Positions 9,050 to 17,627 of a stretch of 64,000 nt of DNA are shown here, piece after piece. Each line of letters opens with the position of its first letter. Positions within the stretch are counted from its first letter, which is position 1. The translations under genes and the position numbers were made by a program. Below the pieces are notes generated by a model that had not been told where the DNA came from, did not search any database, and worked only from the letters and a program-made list of their open reading frames with translations. This DNA comes from an uncultured Flavobacteriaceae bacterium. GTDB lineage: Bacteria; Bacteroidota; Bacteroidia; Flavobacteriales; Flavobacteriaceae. The DNA lies in the NCBI GenBank assembly GCA_947500445.1, contig CANMSB010000009.1, positions 1 through 64,000 of the forward strand, in the 5' to 3' direction.

Positions 9050-9700
9050 AGTAGTTAGTACAAAGTAGTGAGTATTAAGAGGCTTATATTTGACCATTGA
9101 GTTTGAGTTTGGCTTTGAGCTTGCACTTGACACTTGCGCTTGAACTTGTCTTTTGTCTTTGTTCCTTTATCGTAGCGGTCTTTTTTCAATGGACAATGAG
9201 CAATTAGCAATAAACAATAGATGATTAGTAAAAAGTGGTGAGTAAAAAGTATGAGGCAGTTTGAACTTGAACTTGAGATTTGAACTTGAACTTTTTTCAG
9301 TCTATTCTCCTTGTTCTTTCAGCGAAGCGGTCTTTTTTCAATGGACAATGAGCAATTAGCAATAAACAATAAGTGATCAGTAAAAAGTGGTGAGTAAAAA
9401 GTTGTTCGCTTGAATTTGAATTTGAACTGGAATTTGTCTTACGTCGTTGTTCTTGTAGGGCTGCGGTCTTTTTTTTAAAAGTAGTTAGTATTAAGAGGCT
9501 TGAATTTGACTCTTGAGCTTGTTTTTGTAATTGAATTTGACTCTTGAGCCTGACTTTGATCAGGTGCCTCGACAGGCTCGGCATGACATGCGTTTTTTGA
9601 TTGGCGTTCAGGTGCGGGTTGTATTTGAGTTTGAGTTTGAATTTGAATTTGAGTTTGATTTTGAACCTGGTAATCCGAGTTTCTTTGCCATAGTATTTAT
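9050..9700. repeat. Second degenerate repeat array with TTGAAC/TTTGAG hexamers
   Basis: No gene is supported between 9016 and 9749. The GGTCTTTTTTCAATGGACAA landmark occurs at about 9177 and 9331, and a weaker GCGGTCTTTTTTTT at about 9463, so the unit is about 135-155 bp. Blocks of GAGCAATTAGCAATAAACAATA, TAGTAAAAAGTGGTGAGTAAAAAG and TTGAACTTGAACTT recur as in the array at 135-730. A hexamer tract TTTGAG/TTTGAA spans about 9629-9666. Two open frames here are only translations of the repeats. Confidence 0.82.
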
Positions 9701-9749
9701 TTCAGAACATATTACCGTAATTTTATTGTTTTAACCAGAACAGCACTTC

Positions 9750-10340
9750 ATGAAACGAATTTTTGTCCTCATTGCTATCGTCGCAATTTCAACCCTCAAT
9801 GCACAGGAGGTGGCTACCGATTCCCTTCCCTATGCCACCATACCGGAAGCACCACAAACCTATACTGCGGGCACAGTAGTATCGCGGATGATCGATGGAT
9901 TGGGGTTTCGGTACCATTGGGCCACCGAAGGGCTTACCGAGCAAGCGATACATTATGCTCCCGATAACGAGGGAAGGACGATAGCGGAAACCATGGACCA
10001 TGTTTATAACCTCTCCTTGGTCATTTTAAAATCGGCGCAAAGACAGCCCCGCGATTTTACGGTAGACCTCCCAGAGCTCACCTTGGAAGGAAAACGAAAA
10101 GCGACCTTGGAACAGTTGCGAATGGCCAGTATGCTGTTTTCAAAAGCGAAACGGCTGGAAGACTTCCCGGTAGTATTTGTCAGAGAAAATGGACGCTCCG
10201 AATTTCCTTTTTGGAACAACATCAACGGCCCGATTGAGGATGCCGTTTGGCATGCCGGACAGATCGTAACGCTCAGGCGTATCGCCGGAAATCCCATAAA
10301 CCCAAAGGTGAACGTTTTTCAGGGCAAGCTGAACGATTGA
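9750..10340 (+). CDS. Secreted DinB-like protein
   Basis: 196 aa with a clear signal peptide (MKRIFVLIAIVAISTLNAQ). The mature part looks like the DinB/YfiT four-helix fold: GLGFRYHWATEGLTEQ, TIAETMDHVYNLSLVI, and EDAVWHAGQIVTLRRIAGNP. The three scattered histidines (in RYHW, MDHVY and WHAGQ) match the usual metal triad. DinB-fold proteins act as metal-dependent transferases or lyases with small substrates. An exported form is characteristic of Bacteroidota and uncharacterised. Confidence 0.78.
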   Translation: MKRIFVLIAIVAISTLNAQEVATDSLPYATIPEAPQTYTAGTVVSRMIDGLGFRYHWATEGLTEQAIHYAPDNEGRTIAETMDHVYNLSLVILKSAQRQPRDFTVDLPELTLEGKRKATLEQLRMASMLFSKAKRLEDFPVVFVRENGRSEFPFWNNINGPIEDAVWHAGQIVTLRRIAGNPINPKVNVFQGKLND

Positions 10341-10343
10341 TCA

Positions 10344-10706
10344 CTAGTCTTTCCAGAACTTTTTTGAGCGTACTTCAAAGGCATTTTGGAGTACTTCGGT
10401 TGCGATGGTATGGTCGATGTCGGTGACCTGCTTGTAACGTAAGGAACGCATCACCTTTCTTCCGGCGGTTGTCATGTGTTCCAAGTGCACGGTCAAATGC
10501 GCCGAATGCCAGAAACCAAGGTCCACATAATCCTTGGTATGGTTAAGATAACAGAACGGTTTCCCGTCGATATAATAAAAGGGGATTTTGTATTTGAATT
10601 TTAGTTCCACTTCGGGAACCGTATGTTCTATAATGACCTGAAGCTGTAGTAAAATGCTACGGTAAGGCTCTGGCCGGTCCAGTATGTAGTGTTCTGCAGG
10701 ATTCAT
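10344..10706 (-). CDS. DUF1801 (YdhG-like) protein
   Basis: The frame extends upstream, but the start at 10706 gives the family's typical beginning (MNPAEHYILDRPEPYRSIL) and a 120-aa protein. Family marks are LKFKYKIPFYYIDGKPFCYL and the hydrophobic YVDLGFWHSAHL. DUF1801 members are small cytoplasmic proteins sometimes annotated as iron-chaperone-like; no activity is established. It is divergent from the transglutaminase-like gene with 20 bp between start codons. Confidence 0.85.
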   Translation of the reverse strand: MNPAEHYILDRPEPYRSILLQLQVIIEHTVPEVELKFKYKIPFYYIDGKPFCYLNHTKDYVDLGFWHSAHLTVHLEHMTTAGRKVMRSLRYKQVTDIDHTIATEVLQNAFEVRSKKFWKD

Positions 10707-10726
10707 ATCTTTAACAAAAAGCGAGC

Positions 10727-11713
10727 ATGCGACAAGTATTTTTACGAATTGCCATTTTATTGGTCGGACTTCCAGTATTGGCCCAGGAGTATGACCATAT
10801 TGACAGCAAGGTAAAAAACTATCCTGATTTTTCCAGTATCGAGCAGTTGTCGATTCGTATTCAAAATGATTTTGATTCCGATGCAAATAGGGTACGTGCT
10901 GCTTTTGTATGGTTGACCCACAACATTCGTTATAAATATGAGTTGGACGCTGTTTTTGCCGTCGCACCCGAAATGCTCTATTATTCGGAGTTCGGAAAGC
11001 GATATCAAATAGAGCGGCATCAAAGGAAACTCATCAAGAAGGCCTTTTCCAAAAGGGAAGGCATCTGTAATGAGTATTCCCTGATGTTCGACTATCTCTG
11101 TAACGATTTTTCCATACCTTCAAAAGTGATTCTTGGACTTACCAAGACGGATATTATGGACGTTTCGGGAAAACGTTTGGTAAAGAACCATAGCTGGAAC
11201 GCCGTGCAAATAGATGGGGAATGGGAACTCTTGGATGCCACTTGGGGCGCCGGATATTTTGATAACCGATTGAACAAATTCGTAAAACGGTTTTCGGAAC
11301 ATTATTACCTAACACCGCCCGAACTATTTATAAAGCATCATTTTCCTGCCAAGGATTCTTGGCAACTATTGGAAACTCCGGTCGGATTACACCAATTTTT
11401 TAGTGCGCCTGTTTATTTTCCGGATTATTTTGAAGGCCATATCAAGGTAATGCCCAATACGGTGGGGCTGGTAAAATTAACCGAAAGTAATAGTTCCACT
11501 TTTGAATTTAGTGCGGTTGCCGATAAACAGAGCATCTATTATGCCTTGGCAGATGAAGGAAAGTTGCGAAAAATGCGCATTCGAAAAAAGAACCAGGGCT
11601 TCGTTTCTAAGATCAAATTTCGAAAACGATTAAAAAAGACAACATACCTCACCATTTACGCGGAAAATAAGGCGGTATTGAATTTTAAGGTAAAGCCAAA
11701 TTTAAATCAATAA
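10727..11713 (+). CDS. Secreted transglutaminase-like protein
   Basis: 328 aa with a signal peptide (MRQVFLRIAILLVGLPVLAQ). The papain-like transglutaminase core is recognised by its catalytic triad context: Cys in KREGICNEYSLMFDYLC, His in KNHSWNAVQIDGEW, Asp in LLDATWGAG. This layout resembles the Bacteroidota transglutaminase/protease-like group (CYK3-like) that may act on cell-surface proteins or peptidoglycan stems. The C-terminal ~110 residues are a beta-rich extension of unknown role. The substrate is unknown. Confidence 0.86.
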   Translation: MRQVFLRIAILLVGLPVLAQEYDHIDSKVKNYPDFSSIEQLSIRIQNDFDSDANRVRAAFVWLTHNIRYKYELDAVFAVAPEMLYYSEFGKRYQIERHQRKLIKKAFSKREGICNEYSLMFDYLCNDFSIPSKVILGLTKTDIMDVSGKRLVKNHSWNAVQIDGEWELLDATWGAGYFDNRLNKFVKRFSEHYYLTPPELFIKHHFPAKDSWQLLETPVGLHQFFSAPVYFPDYFEGHIKVMPNTVGLVKLTESNSSTFEFSAVADKQSIYYALADEGKLRKMRIRKKNQGFVSKIKFRKRLKKTTYLTIYAENKAVLNFKVKPNLNQ

Positions 11714-11730
11714 GGGGCATCCGCGGAACG

Positions 11731-14700
11731 TCAACGTTTTAAGGTAAGGTGCCCCGTGAATTGTATGGCTTTTCCCGTATTTCGATCGATATACCCGGCC
11801 TTGTACCAATAGTCGTTTTCGGGCAGTGTTCGCCCGTTAAAAATACCGTCCCAGCCCGGCCCATTCGGGTCCAAGGATTTTAAAAAGGTACCATAACGAT
11901 CATATAGCTGTATAAAAGGTTCCGAAACGGTGGTAGTATCGGAGAATCCTTCAACGCTCCAAGTATCGTGGATGCCATCGCCATTGGGGGTAAAAAATTT
12001 GGCGGCCCTGATGACCAGAAACTCCTCACTATTGACCACGGTTCCACATCCGTTGGTGTTTCGTACATAAACGGTGTGCAATCCTCCGGGAACATCCCTG
12101 TACATGTTGGAAGTTTGGTACGGGCCAAAGGGGTCGTCCAAACTATACTCCAAGATATTGTCAAGGGTGTCGGTACCGGAAGTGTTTACCGTTACCTGAT
12201 TTGTGGTATTGCCGTTACCGTTCATGGCCGAAAGGGTTACGGTCACTTCGGTCGGGAGTGCGGGATCGATAATGGTCAATGTAACGGGAATTCTTTCGAT
12301 ACTGGTACATTCCGATACCGTTTGTATCGCTTCGGCAAAATAGGTGTAACTCCCGATTCCGGTCTCCGTAGGGGTAAAATCGGGACCGATGGCCAAAAGC
12401 GCACCGTCTTCGGCACTATCGAACCAATTGATATCATCGCCAAGGCCATCGAAAGGCAGGGACACCGATAGGGTAGGCATGGCTTCACCGAAACAGGTTT
12501 GCGCATCTACGGGGTCTACTGGAGGTGCTATAATAGGGCATGGACACTCTGGTGAGAATACTTCAAACGTTCTTACGCAACTGTTGTTGGCTACTTGTAC
12601 CTGAAAATCGGTCCCTGTAGGGATGCCACTGATGGTAGTTCCGTTAACTGTGAACGACGGGTCTGTCGTCAACGTTCCGTACGGAGCGCTATAGGTAACG
12701 GAATAGGTTTGAAGGTCCGGCGCACATGGTGTTTCTTCTATGGTGAACGTGGGAACAACGTCAGCAACTACCGTTGCCGTGTAGGGATAAGGCGCTACAA
12801 AATTGGCCGTACAGCCCGTTACGGCATCAACAATGGACAATACCTCGAGGGTAACGTCCGCGGTCAGGTCGGGTACAGGTATGGCAGCGGTTCCGGCCCC
12901 ATCCAGAATACTAGTGGTTGTAGAAGTTCCACCATCTATAGTAAAGGTTATCGTATCGTTCGGATTGCCCGTAATATTGAAAACGGCTTCACTACCTACG
13001 CAAATGCTATTTTCTTCTGCGGAAATATCGGTGAGTGCGGGAGCGTCGATTAGGGTAAGCGTGGCCGCGGACCGTTGTCGGCACAGATAGTTGGTGGACC
13101 ATACCTCCACGCGATATACGTTATTGTTGTCGGCAGCGGTAGTATCGAACGAAAGGGTATTGGAGGTTTCGGCCAACGGCGCACTAAAGGTAGCTCCCCC
13201 ATCGGTACTGACACGCCACTCGTATTGTAAAATGCCACCATTGGTGGCGCTGGCAGCTATGGTAAAGCTCGCTTCGGCGGCAACACAGACGTTCGCATTG
13301 GTCAAGATATTGCTCAAGCTTACCGTTCCATCGGAGCGTACGGCGATATTTTCGGCCAATACATATCCCCCGGCGCCAAGAACAAGACCATTGGCATCTA
13401 CCGTAGGTACGCCAACACCAAGAAAACCGTCGTTGTCATCATCGGAATACCCTTCTCCCCCTTCCGTGGCATCGGAACAACCATCGTTGTCCGAATCGAG
13501 ATCCAGGCAGTCCGGGGCGCCGTCCCCATCAAAATCAAAAGCGATACGGATATTATCGTAATTCCCCACCCCTTGGTTGTTATCAAAGTCCCCTACATGT
13601 GAAATACGGACCAGTAACAAATTACCGATAGCCGGAGAGCCATCGGGAATGGCAACGGAGAGCTGAAAATCGGTCCAAAGTCCGTTCGGGGTTTCATGTC
13701 CCGCTATCACTCTGCTCGATAAGGGTGTAAACGTACCACCATCATTATAGCCCAACTCCAAGGTCGTTTGGCCGTCGTTTCGGTATAGTTTTTCATAATC
13801 GATGCCGTCGCCCAGGGCCACGGTAAGGATGTAGCTGCCCATTTCTATCAGGGCATTTCGGCTAGGGTCCGGCAACTGTGTTATGGTACCGGTACCGTTG
13901 ATGTAAGCAAATTTTCCGTTGTCCTGAGGGTTGGGGCCATTGTAAATACCCCTTCCATCGGTCAAATAATTGGGAGCATAGTTTTCTCCTGTGATGTTGT
14001 TTTCAACAGTATTCTGAACGTTGGCGTAGTGCACCCCAATGGCATTGCCGCCGGAGCCCGTGGTCTGCACGTCCCAAAAGGTAATGGTTCCATCGGAATA
14101 CATTTCGTTCGTGGCCGGGGAAAGGGGGTCGTCAACAATAACCGTACTTTCAAAATCAAAGCCCGTACCTCCGCCGAGTTGACAGCCCTCCATGGCATCG
14201 TCGATACCGTCGTTGTCACTGTCCAAATCTCGAATTAGGGTGGGGTCGTCGGATCCGGGAAAGCTGAGGTAGGCGTTCCCGTCTACCACGCCATCATTAT
14301 CAAAATCGTACTGCGAGCCATCTACATTGGCATCATAAGTGGCCCATCCGGCTTCCATACCATCGGGCACACCATCGCCATCCGCATCGGGGTCCACACA
14401 GTTTTCGATACCGTCACTATCCGTATCCAAAAGCAAATGAAAATCATCATAATTTCCGGCATAACCGTTGATCCGGTTGGAGGGATCGTTATTGATATCG
14501 ATACCTGAGGTATGGGATATCTGGATGAGAATTCCTTTACCCAAGGCCGGACTCGCTGCATCGATAGAAAACGATATCGAAAATTGTGTCCATATGCCTT
14601 CGGGAGGAGATAACAAGCTTTGTGGGGTGTCCAAAGGGTTGATGGTCAATTCTGCATCAGGGTCGGGAATGGGGGTGAAGTCCCCTGCATTGGTGCCATA

Positions 14701-15195
14701 GCCCATTTGTACAAAGGTAGTACCATCATTGCGAAAGTTATGGAAACTTGCCCCTTCTCCCGCCCAAAAGGTAAAAATGTAACCACTCTCACTATATACA
14801 GCGTTTTGCGCATTCATAGTAAGCGTTTTGGTTACCGGGGTATAGATGTCTGGCGGAGTGAATAAGGCTTGTGTGTTTACTTTGAGAAATTGGTTGCCAT
14901 GGGGGGCGTCATCGTAGTTGGCATTCCCGGATGGAAAATCATGCGTACCCCAACCAAAACCAAAATCATAACCGCTGGCAAGCCAACCTTGCGGCGGTGT
15001 GTCGTAGGGCACGGCATCTTCAAAACTCTGGCTTGGAATCAAAAGTTCGCATTCGTTGGTATCCAGAATGAGGTCGCTATCGGTATCCTGTGCTCGAAAC
15101 GAAAATGCACAAACCAGAAAAAGCAGCAGAAATAAATAGCCTGTTTTGGTATTAGGACACAAGAGGGAAGAAGCAATCATGTTAAGGGGAAGCAT
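11731..15195 (-). CDS. Large T9SS type B (gliding motility-associated CTD) surface protein
   Basis: The start is placed at 15195 (1154 aa) or alternatively 15180; both precede a hydrophobic signal ending FSFRAQ. Two MAM/lectin-like jelly-roll regions each follow or precede calcium-binding thrombospondin-type-3 runs (LDTDSDGIENCVDPDADGDG; DFDGDGAPDCLDLDSDNDG). PKD/Ig-like domains with paired cysteines follow. The end is a type B sorting domain (FFTPNGDGIHDTW, LYDRYG, GWDGIFNGRTLPENDYWY). Type IX secretion is therefore predicted, with display on the surface as an adhesin or gliding-related protein. No enzymatic domain is visible. Confidence 0.9.
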   Translation of the reverse strand: MLPLNMIASSLLCPNTKTGYLFLLLFLVCAFSFRAQDTDSDLILDTNECELLIPSQSFEDAVPYDTPPQGWLASGYDFGFGWGTHDFPSGNANYDDAPHGNQFLKVNTQALFTPPDIYTPVTKTLTMNAQNAVYSESGYIFTFWAGEGASFHNFRNDGTTFVQMGYGTNAGDFTPIPDPDAELTINPLDTPQSLLSPPEGIWTQFSISFSIDAASPALGKGILIQISHTSGIDINNDPSNRINGYAGNYDDFHLLLDTDSDGIENCVDPDADGDGVPDGMEAGWATYDANVDGSQYDFDNDGVVDGNAYLSFPGSDDPTLIRDLDSDNDGIDDAMEGCQLGGGTGFDFESTVIVDDPLSPATNEMYSDGTITFWDVQTTGSGGNAIGVHYANVQNTVENNITGENYAPNYLTDGRGIYNGPNPQDNGKFAYINGTGTITQLPDPSRNALIEMGSYILTVALGDGIDYEKLYRNDGQTTLELGYNDGGTFTPLSSRVIAGHETPNGLWTDFQLSVAIPDGSPAIGNLLLVRISHVGDFDNNQGVGNYDNIRIAFDFDGDGAPDCLDLDSDNDGCSDATEGGEGYSDDDNDGFLGVGVPTVDANGLVLGAGGYVLAENIAVRSDGTVSLSNILTNANVCVAAEASFTIAASATNGGILQYEWRVSTDGGATFSAPLAETSNTLSFDTTAADNNNVYRVEVWSTNYLCRQRSAATLTLIDAPALTDISAEENSICVGSEAVFNITGNPNDTITFTIDGGTSTTTSILDGAGTAAIPVPDLTADVTLEVLSIVDAVTGCTANFVAPYPYTATVVADVVPTFTIEETPCAPDLQTYSVTYSAPYGTLTTDPSFTVNGTTISGIPTGTDFQVQVANNSCVRTFEVFSPECPCPIIAPPVDPVDAQTCFGEAMPTLSVSLPFDGLGDDINWFDSAEDGALLAIGPDFTPTETGIGSYTYFAEAIQTVSECTSIERIPVTLTIIDPALPTEVTVTLSAMNGNGNTTNQVTVNTSGTDTLDNILEYSLDDPFGPYQTSNMYRDVPGGLHTVYVRNTNGCGTVVNSEEFLVIRAAKFFTPNGDGIHDTWSVEGFSDTTTVSEPFIQLYDRYGTFLKSLDPNGPGWDGIFNGRTLPENDYWYKAGYIDRNTGKAIQFTGHLTLKR

Positions 15196-15465
15196 GTTTA
15201 CCGAATTTTGTAATTCAAAAGTAATATGGTGTAGGATAATTATTGTAAATAATCGTTGTTCTTTTGATTTATGGGATGTCATGCACTTAAAATGCTTTCT
15301 ATATCTATAATAAAGCCAGCATCTTGTCTGTTTAAGGTAGCGCCAGTCAATTGATTTTCGCACCGAAACTGAAAAAAGCGGCGATTATCGGTTTAAAACC
15401 ATGGACAAGGAACAGGGTGCTCTTTTTTTTGCGCCCAAAAGTAGTCCAATTCGTTTTTTTAATTA

Positions 15466-15482
15466 ACTTTGTATTTCAAAGT
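15466..15482. promoter_or_regulatory. Palindromic operator candidate, copy 1
   Basis: ACTTTG-TATTT-CAAAGT ends 8 nt before the ATG at 15491 and overlaps a TAACTTTG (-7-like) motif at 15464-15471. The same 17-mer occurs in exact reverse complement at 16481-16497. Both copies are followed by ACTTTTA. It probably binds the winged-helix regulator encoded at 16174. Confidence 0.65.
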
Positions 15483-15490
15483 ACTTTTAC

Positions 15491-16096
15491 ATGGACTCGA
15501 ATAAATACTTAGAAGACATTACCGAAATAAAGAGTATGATGAGCCGTTCGTCGCGCTTCATTTCATTGAGCGGCCTTTCCGGAATTTTGGCGGGGGTGTA
15601 TGCGTTGATCGGCGGTTACTTGGGCTATTTGATCTTGTATCCCAGTTTTTGGAAGTTTGATACCTATGAGGAAATTCAACTGACCTTAGTGGCCGTGGCG
15701 CTCGGGGTGGTGGTATTCGCCGTTTTGACCGCAATGCTGTTGACCTTTCGGAAGGCAAAACGTAGCGGGGAGAAGATATGGAACGTTTCGTCCAGAAGGT
15801 TGTTGGTGAACTTTTTGATTCCCTTGGGGGCTGGCGGTATTTTTGTATTGTTATTACTGCGCTTGGAGTATTGGATGTTGATCGCACCTGCTACCTTGTT
15901 GTTTTATGGGATGGCCTGTTTAAATGCCAGCAAATATACTTTTGGGGACGTACGTTACCTGGGCATTACCAATATTGTTTTAGGGTTGTTGGCAACCTAT
16001 TTTACGGGATACGGCCTCCTGTTCTGGATTTTAGGTTTTGGTGTGTGCCACGTGTTATACGGAAGTATGATGTATTTTAAATATGACAGGCGATAG
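15491..16096 (+). CDS. Four-to-five-helix inner membrane protein
   Basis: 201 aa. After a short charged N-terminus (MDSNKYLEDITEIKSMMSRS), hydrophobic segments lie at about 25-52, 65-90, 112-130, 133-150 and 158-190. No catalytic motif is seen. Similar proteins are common in Flavobacteriia directly upstream of a small winged-helix regulator, as here. The operator candidate at 15466-15482 in its leader argues that it is autoregulated together with the regulator at 16174. Function is unknown. Confidence 0.8.
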   Translation: MDSNKYLEDITEIKSMMSRSSRFISLSGLSGILAGVYALIGGYLGYLILYPSFWKFDTYEEIQLTLVAVALGVVVFAVLTAMLLTFRKAKRSGEKIWNVSSRRLLVNFLIPLGAGGIFVLLLLRLEYWMLIAPATLLFYGMACLNASKYTFGDVRYLGITNIVLGLLATYFTGYGLLFWILGFGVCHVLYGSMMYFKYDRR

Positions 16097-16173
16097 TCAG
16101 GAAAAGCGTATTGGTCGTTTGGCCGACCGGCACGGTAGGGCCATAGGAAAAAATAGTTGAGAAAAGGGCATAC

Positions 16174-16464
16174 ATGAGTTTGATCGATAACATAAACAAG
16201 GCTTTTGACCATCGCATCCGTTTGGGGATCATGAGCGTTTTGATGGTGAACGACCATGCCGATTTTAAGATGTTAAAGGAGCTGTTGGAGGTTACCGATG
16301 GTAATTTGGCAAGCCACACAAAGGCATTGGAAAAGGTGGGTTACATCAGTGTGGAAAAGCAGTTTATCGGTCGAAAACCGAACACCAGATATGCAGCCAC
16401 CCGATCAGGGAAAACAGCCTTTAAAAAGCATATTGAAGCGTTGGAAAAATTGATCGGAAAATAA
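16174..16464 (+). CDS. Winged-helix transcriptional regulator (HTH_34/MarR-like)
   Basis: 96 aa, composed almost entirely of one winged helix: FDHRIRLGIMSVLMVND (helix 1), FKMLKELLEVTDGNLASHTKALEKVGY (recognition region), and a basic wing (EKQFIGRKPNTRYAATRSG). Size and motif match the small regulators usually found next to a membrane partner. It probably represses its own cluster by binding the palindromes at 15466-15482 and 16481-16497. No ligand pocket is obvious; a protein or membrane partner may set its activity. Confidence 0.88.
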   Translation: MSLIDNINKAFDHRIRLGIMSVLMVNDHADFKMLKELLEVTDGNLASHTKALEKVGYISVEKQFIGRKPNTRYAATRSGKTAFKKHIEALEKLIGK

Positions 16465-16480
16465 ATTTTTTTATCTATTT

Positions 16481-16497
16481 ACTTTGAAATACAAAGT
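16481..16497. promoter_or_regulatory. Palindromic operator candidate, copy 2
   Basis: ACTTTG-AAATA-CAAAGT lies 16 nt after the stop of the regulator gene and 17 nt before the ATG at 16515. It is the exact reverse complement of the 17-mer at 15466-15482. The following ACTTTTA is shared as well. Its position suggests a second promoter reading the Coq4-like gene and those downstream. Confidence 0.65.
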
Positions 16498-16514
16498 ACT
16501 TTTAAATTTTTATT

Positions 16515-16970
16515 ATGAGAGCATTTATATTGGAAGCCCTTTACGAGTGGAGCAAGGCGCCCTATCAAAAATATTTTAAGGGAGATGCCGCTTGGCAGCT
16601 GACCGCTAACGATTTGTTGCGGTACCCGGAGCAATCCCTTGGCTTTCATTTAGGATGTTTTTTACTGAAACATCATTTTGAAATACAACCGAAATTGGAA
16701 AGTCATGATGTATTTCATGTACTCACTGGCACGGGTACATCGGTTCCGGAGGAGGTAAGCATGCAATATTACTTATGGGGCAACGGTAAGCGGAGTGCTT
16801 ATTTGGTAGCGGTGGTGGTGTTGGGCACATTGCTCTATCCCGATGAGATCAAACGGTTTATCCGCGCTTTTCGGAAGGGAAAAAGGGCATTGCCCTTTCA
16901 TCAGCTTCACTTTTTTAAGCTCTTGGGCCAGCCGATCAACTCCATCAAAACAGCCTTCGCAATACAATAA
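16515..16970 (+). CDS. Coq4-like protein
   Basis: 151 aa. The zinc-ligand signature HDxxH-x10/11-E typical of Coq4 is present: H64-D65-V-F-H68, then E79/E80 in GTSVPEEVSMQYY. In mitochondria and proteobacteria Coq4 supports ubiquinone synthesis and acts as an oxidative decarboxylase. Flavobacteria normally use menaquinone, so a ubiquinone role is doubtful and a different quinone- or lipid-related job is likely. It sits downstream of the operator at 16481-16497 in a cluster of small membrane proteins. Confidence 0.72.
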   Translation: MRAFILEALYEWSKAPYQKYFKGDAAWQLTANDLLRYPEQSLGFHLGCFLLKHHFEIQPKLESHDVFHVLTGTGTSVPEEVSMQYYLWGNGKRSAYLVAVVVLGTLLYPDEIKRFIRAFRKGKRALPFHQLHFFKLLGQPINSIKTAFAIQ

Positions 16971-16980
16971 AACCACAATA

Positions 16981-17124
16981 ATGAAACGAAGATTCAAATA
17001 TGTACTCAATTATACCAATTGCTACTTAAAATGCGCCTTAGATAACGAAGTTGCTTTTTCATTTACTGCCGCGGTAAGGGTTTTGCATAGCCATAGCTAC
17101 ACCAAACGCTTACAAGAAAAGTAA
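16981..17124 (+). CDS. Small basic protein (47 aa), hypothetical
   Basis: ATG at 16981 opens 10 bp after the Coq4-like stop and is followed 7 bp later by the next gene, so spacing fits an operon. The peptide is basic, contains two cysteines (NCYLKC) and has no signal peptide or clear helix motif. No family is recognised. A chance frame in the gap is possible, but the tight fit between neighbours favours a real gene. Confidence 0.5.
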   Translation: MKRRFKYVLNYTNCYLKCALDNEVAFSFTAAVRVLHSHSYTKRLQEK

Positions 17125-17131
17125 ATGGACA

Positions 17132-17440
17132 ATGAACAAGTTAGATTGGCCCATTTTAAGTAGCAATTGGTATTACAGGGCAGTGCAGGCCGCTTTAGGC
17201 AGTTTTTGCATCGGGGTCCTTTGTGTTTTACGCTGCAAGGGCAGCGGTGATAGCGGTCTGGTCGGTATCGGTTTTTGGTGTATGGTACTGGCCGCGGTGG
17301 TCAATACCATTTTTTTACTGATGGTAACGGTCCATGGCGTTTTCCGTTTTACCGCGTATCGCGAACATGGTATCGCCCTGGGGGCGGTAGTACCCAACAT
17401 GCTCTTGGTGTGGTATTATTTACCTATTGAACTCATTTAA
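17132..17440 (+). CDS. Small membrane protein (102 aa)
   Basis: Three hydrophobic segments (about 15-33, 42-68 and 82-100) predict an inner-membrane protein. No family motif is recognised. It shares strand and close spacing with the Coq4-like cluster. After it, 17441-17627 holds a short CCCGA/TCGGG hairpin without a T-tract and no gene. Confidence 0.65.
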   Translation: MNKLDWPILSSNWYYRAVQAALGSFCIGVLCVLRCKGSGDSGLVGIGFWCMVLAAVVNTIFLLMVTVHGVFRFTAYREHGIALGAVVPNMLLVWYYLPIELI

Positions 17441-17627
17441 ACTTTTTTTCCCGAACTGTCGGGAGGCTAAAAAATTACCCTTTACAGCCCTGTTTTTACC
17501 TTTTTTTCCTTTCGTAGCCCTGCTATGAAACTCAAAAAAGTCTTCAACAGGCCTTTAAATCAATAATTTTCGCTTCAATCCAAAAAGTCTAAACGAGTTC
17601 ATTGTTTAATTCTAATTACAGCAAAAT

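Noticed and set aside
9297-9734. Open frames across the second repeat array
   Set aside because: Low-complexity translation (EFEFEFEF) of the TTTGAG/TTTGAA tract.
11968-13561. Several long plus-strand frames under the T9SS type B gene
   Set aside because: They are antisense shadows of a well-supported protein with clear calcium-binding and sorting motifs.
17450-17463. CCCGA-ACTG-TCGGG hairpin as a terminator
   Set aside because: No T-tract follows it on either strand in the right place.
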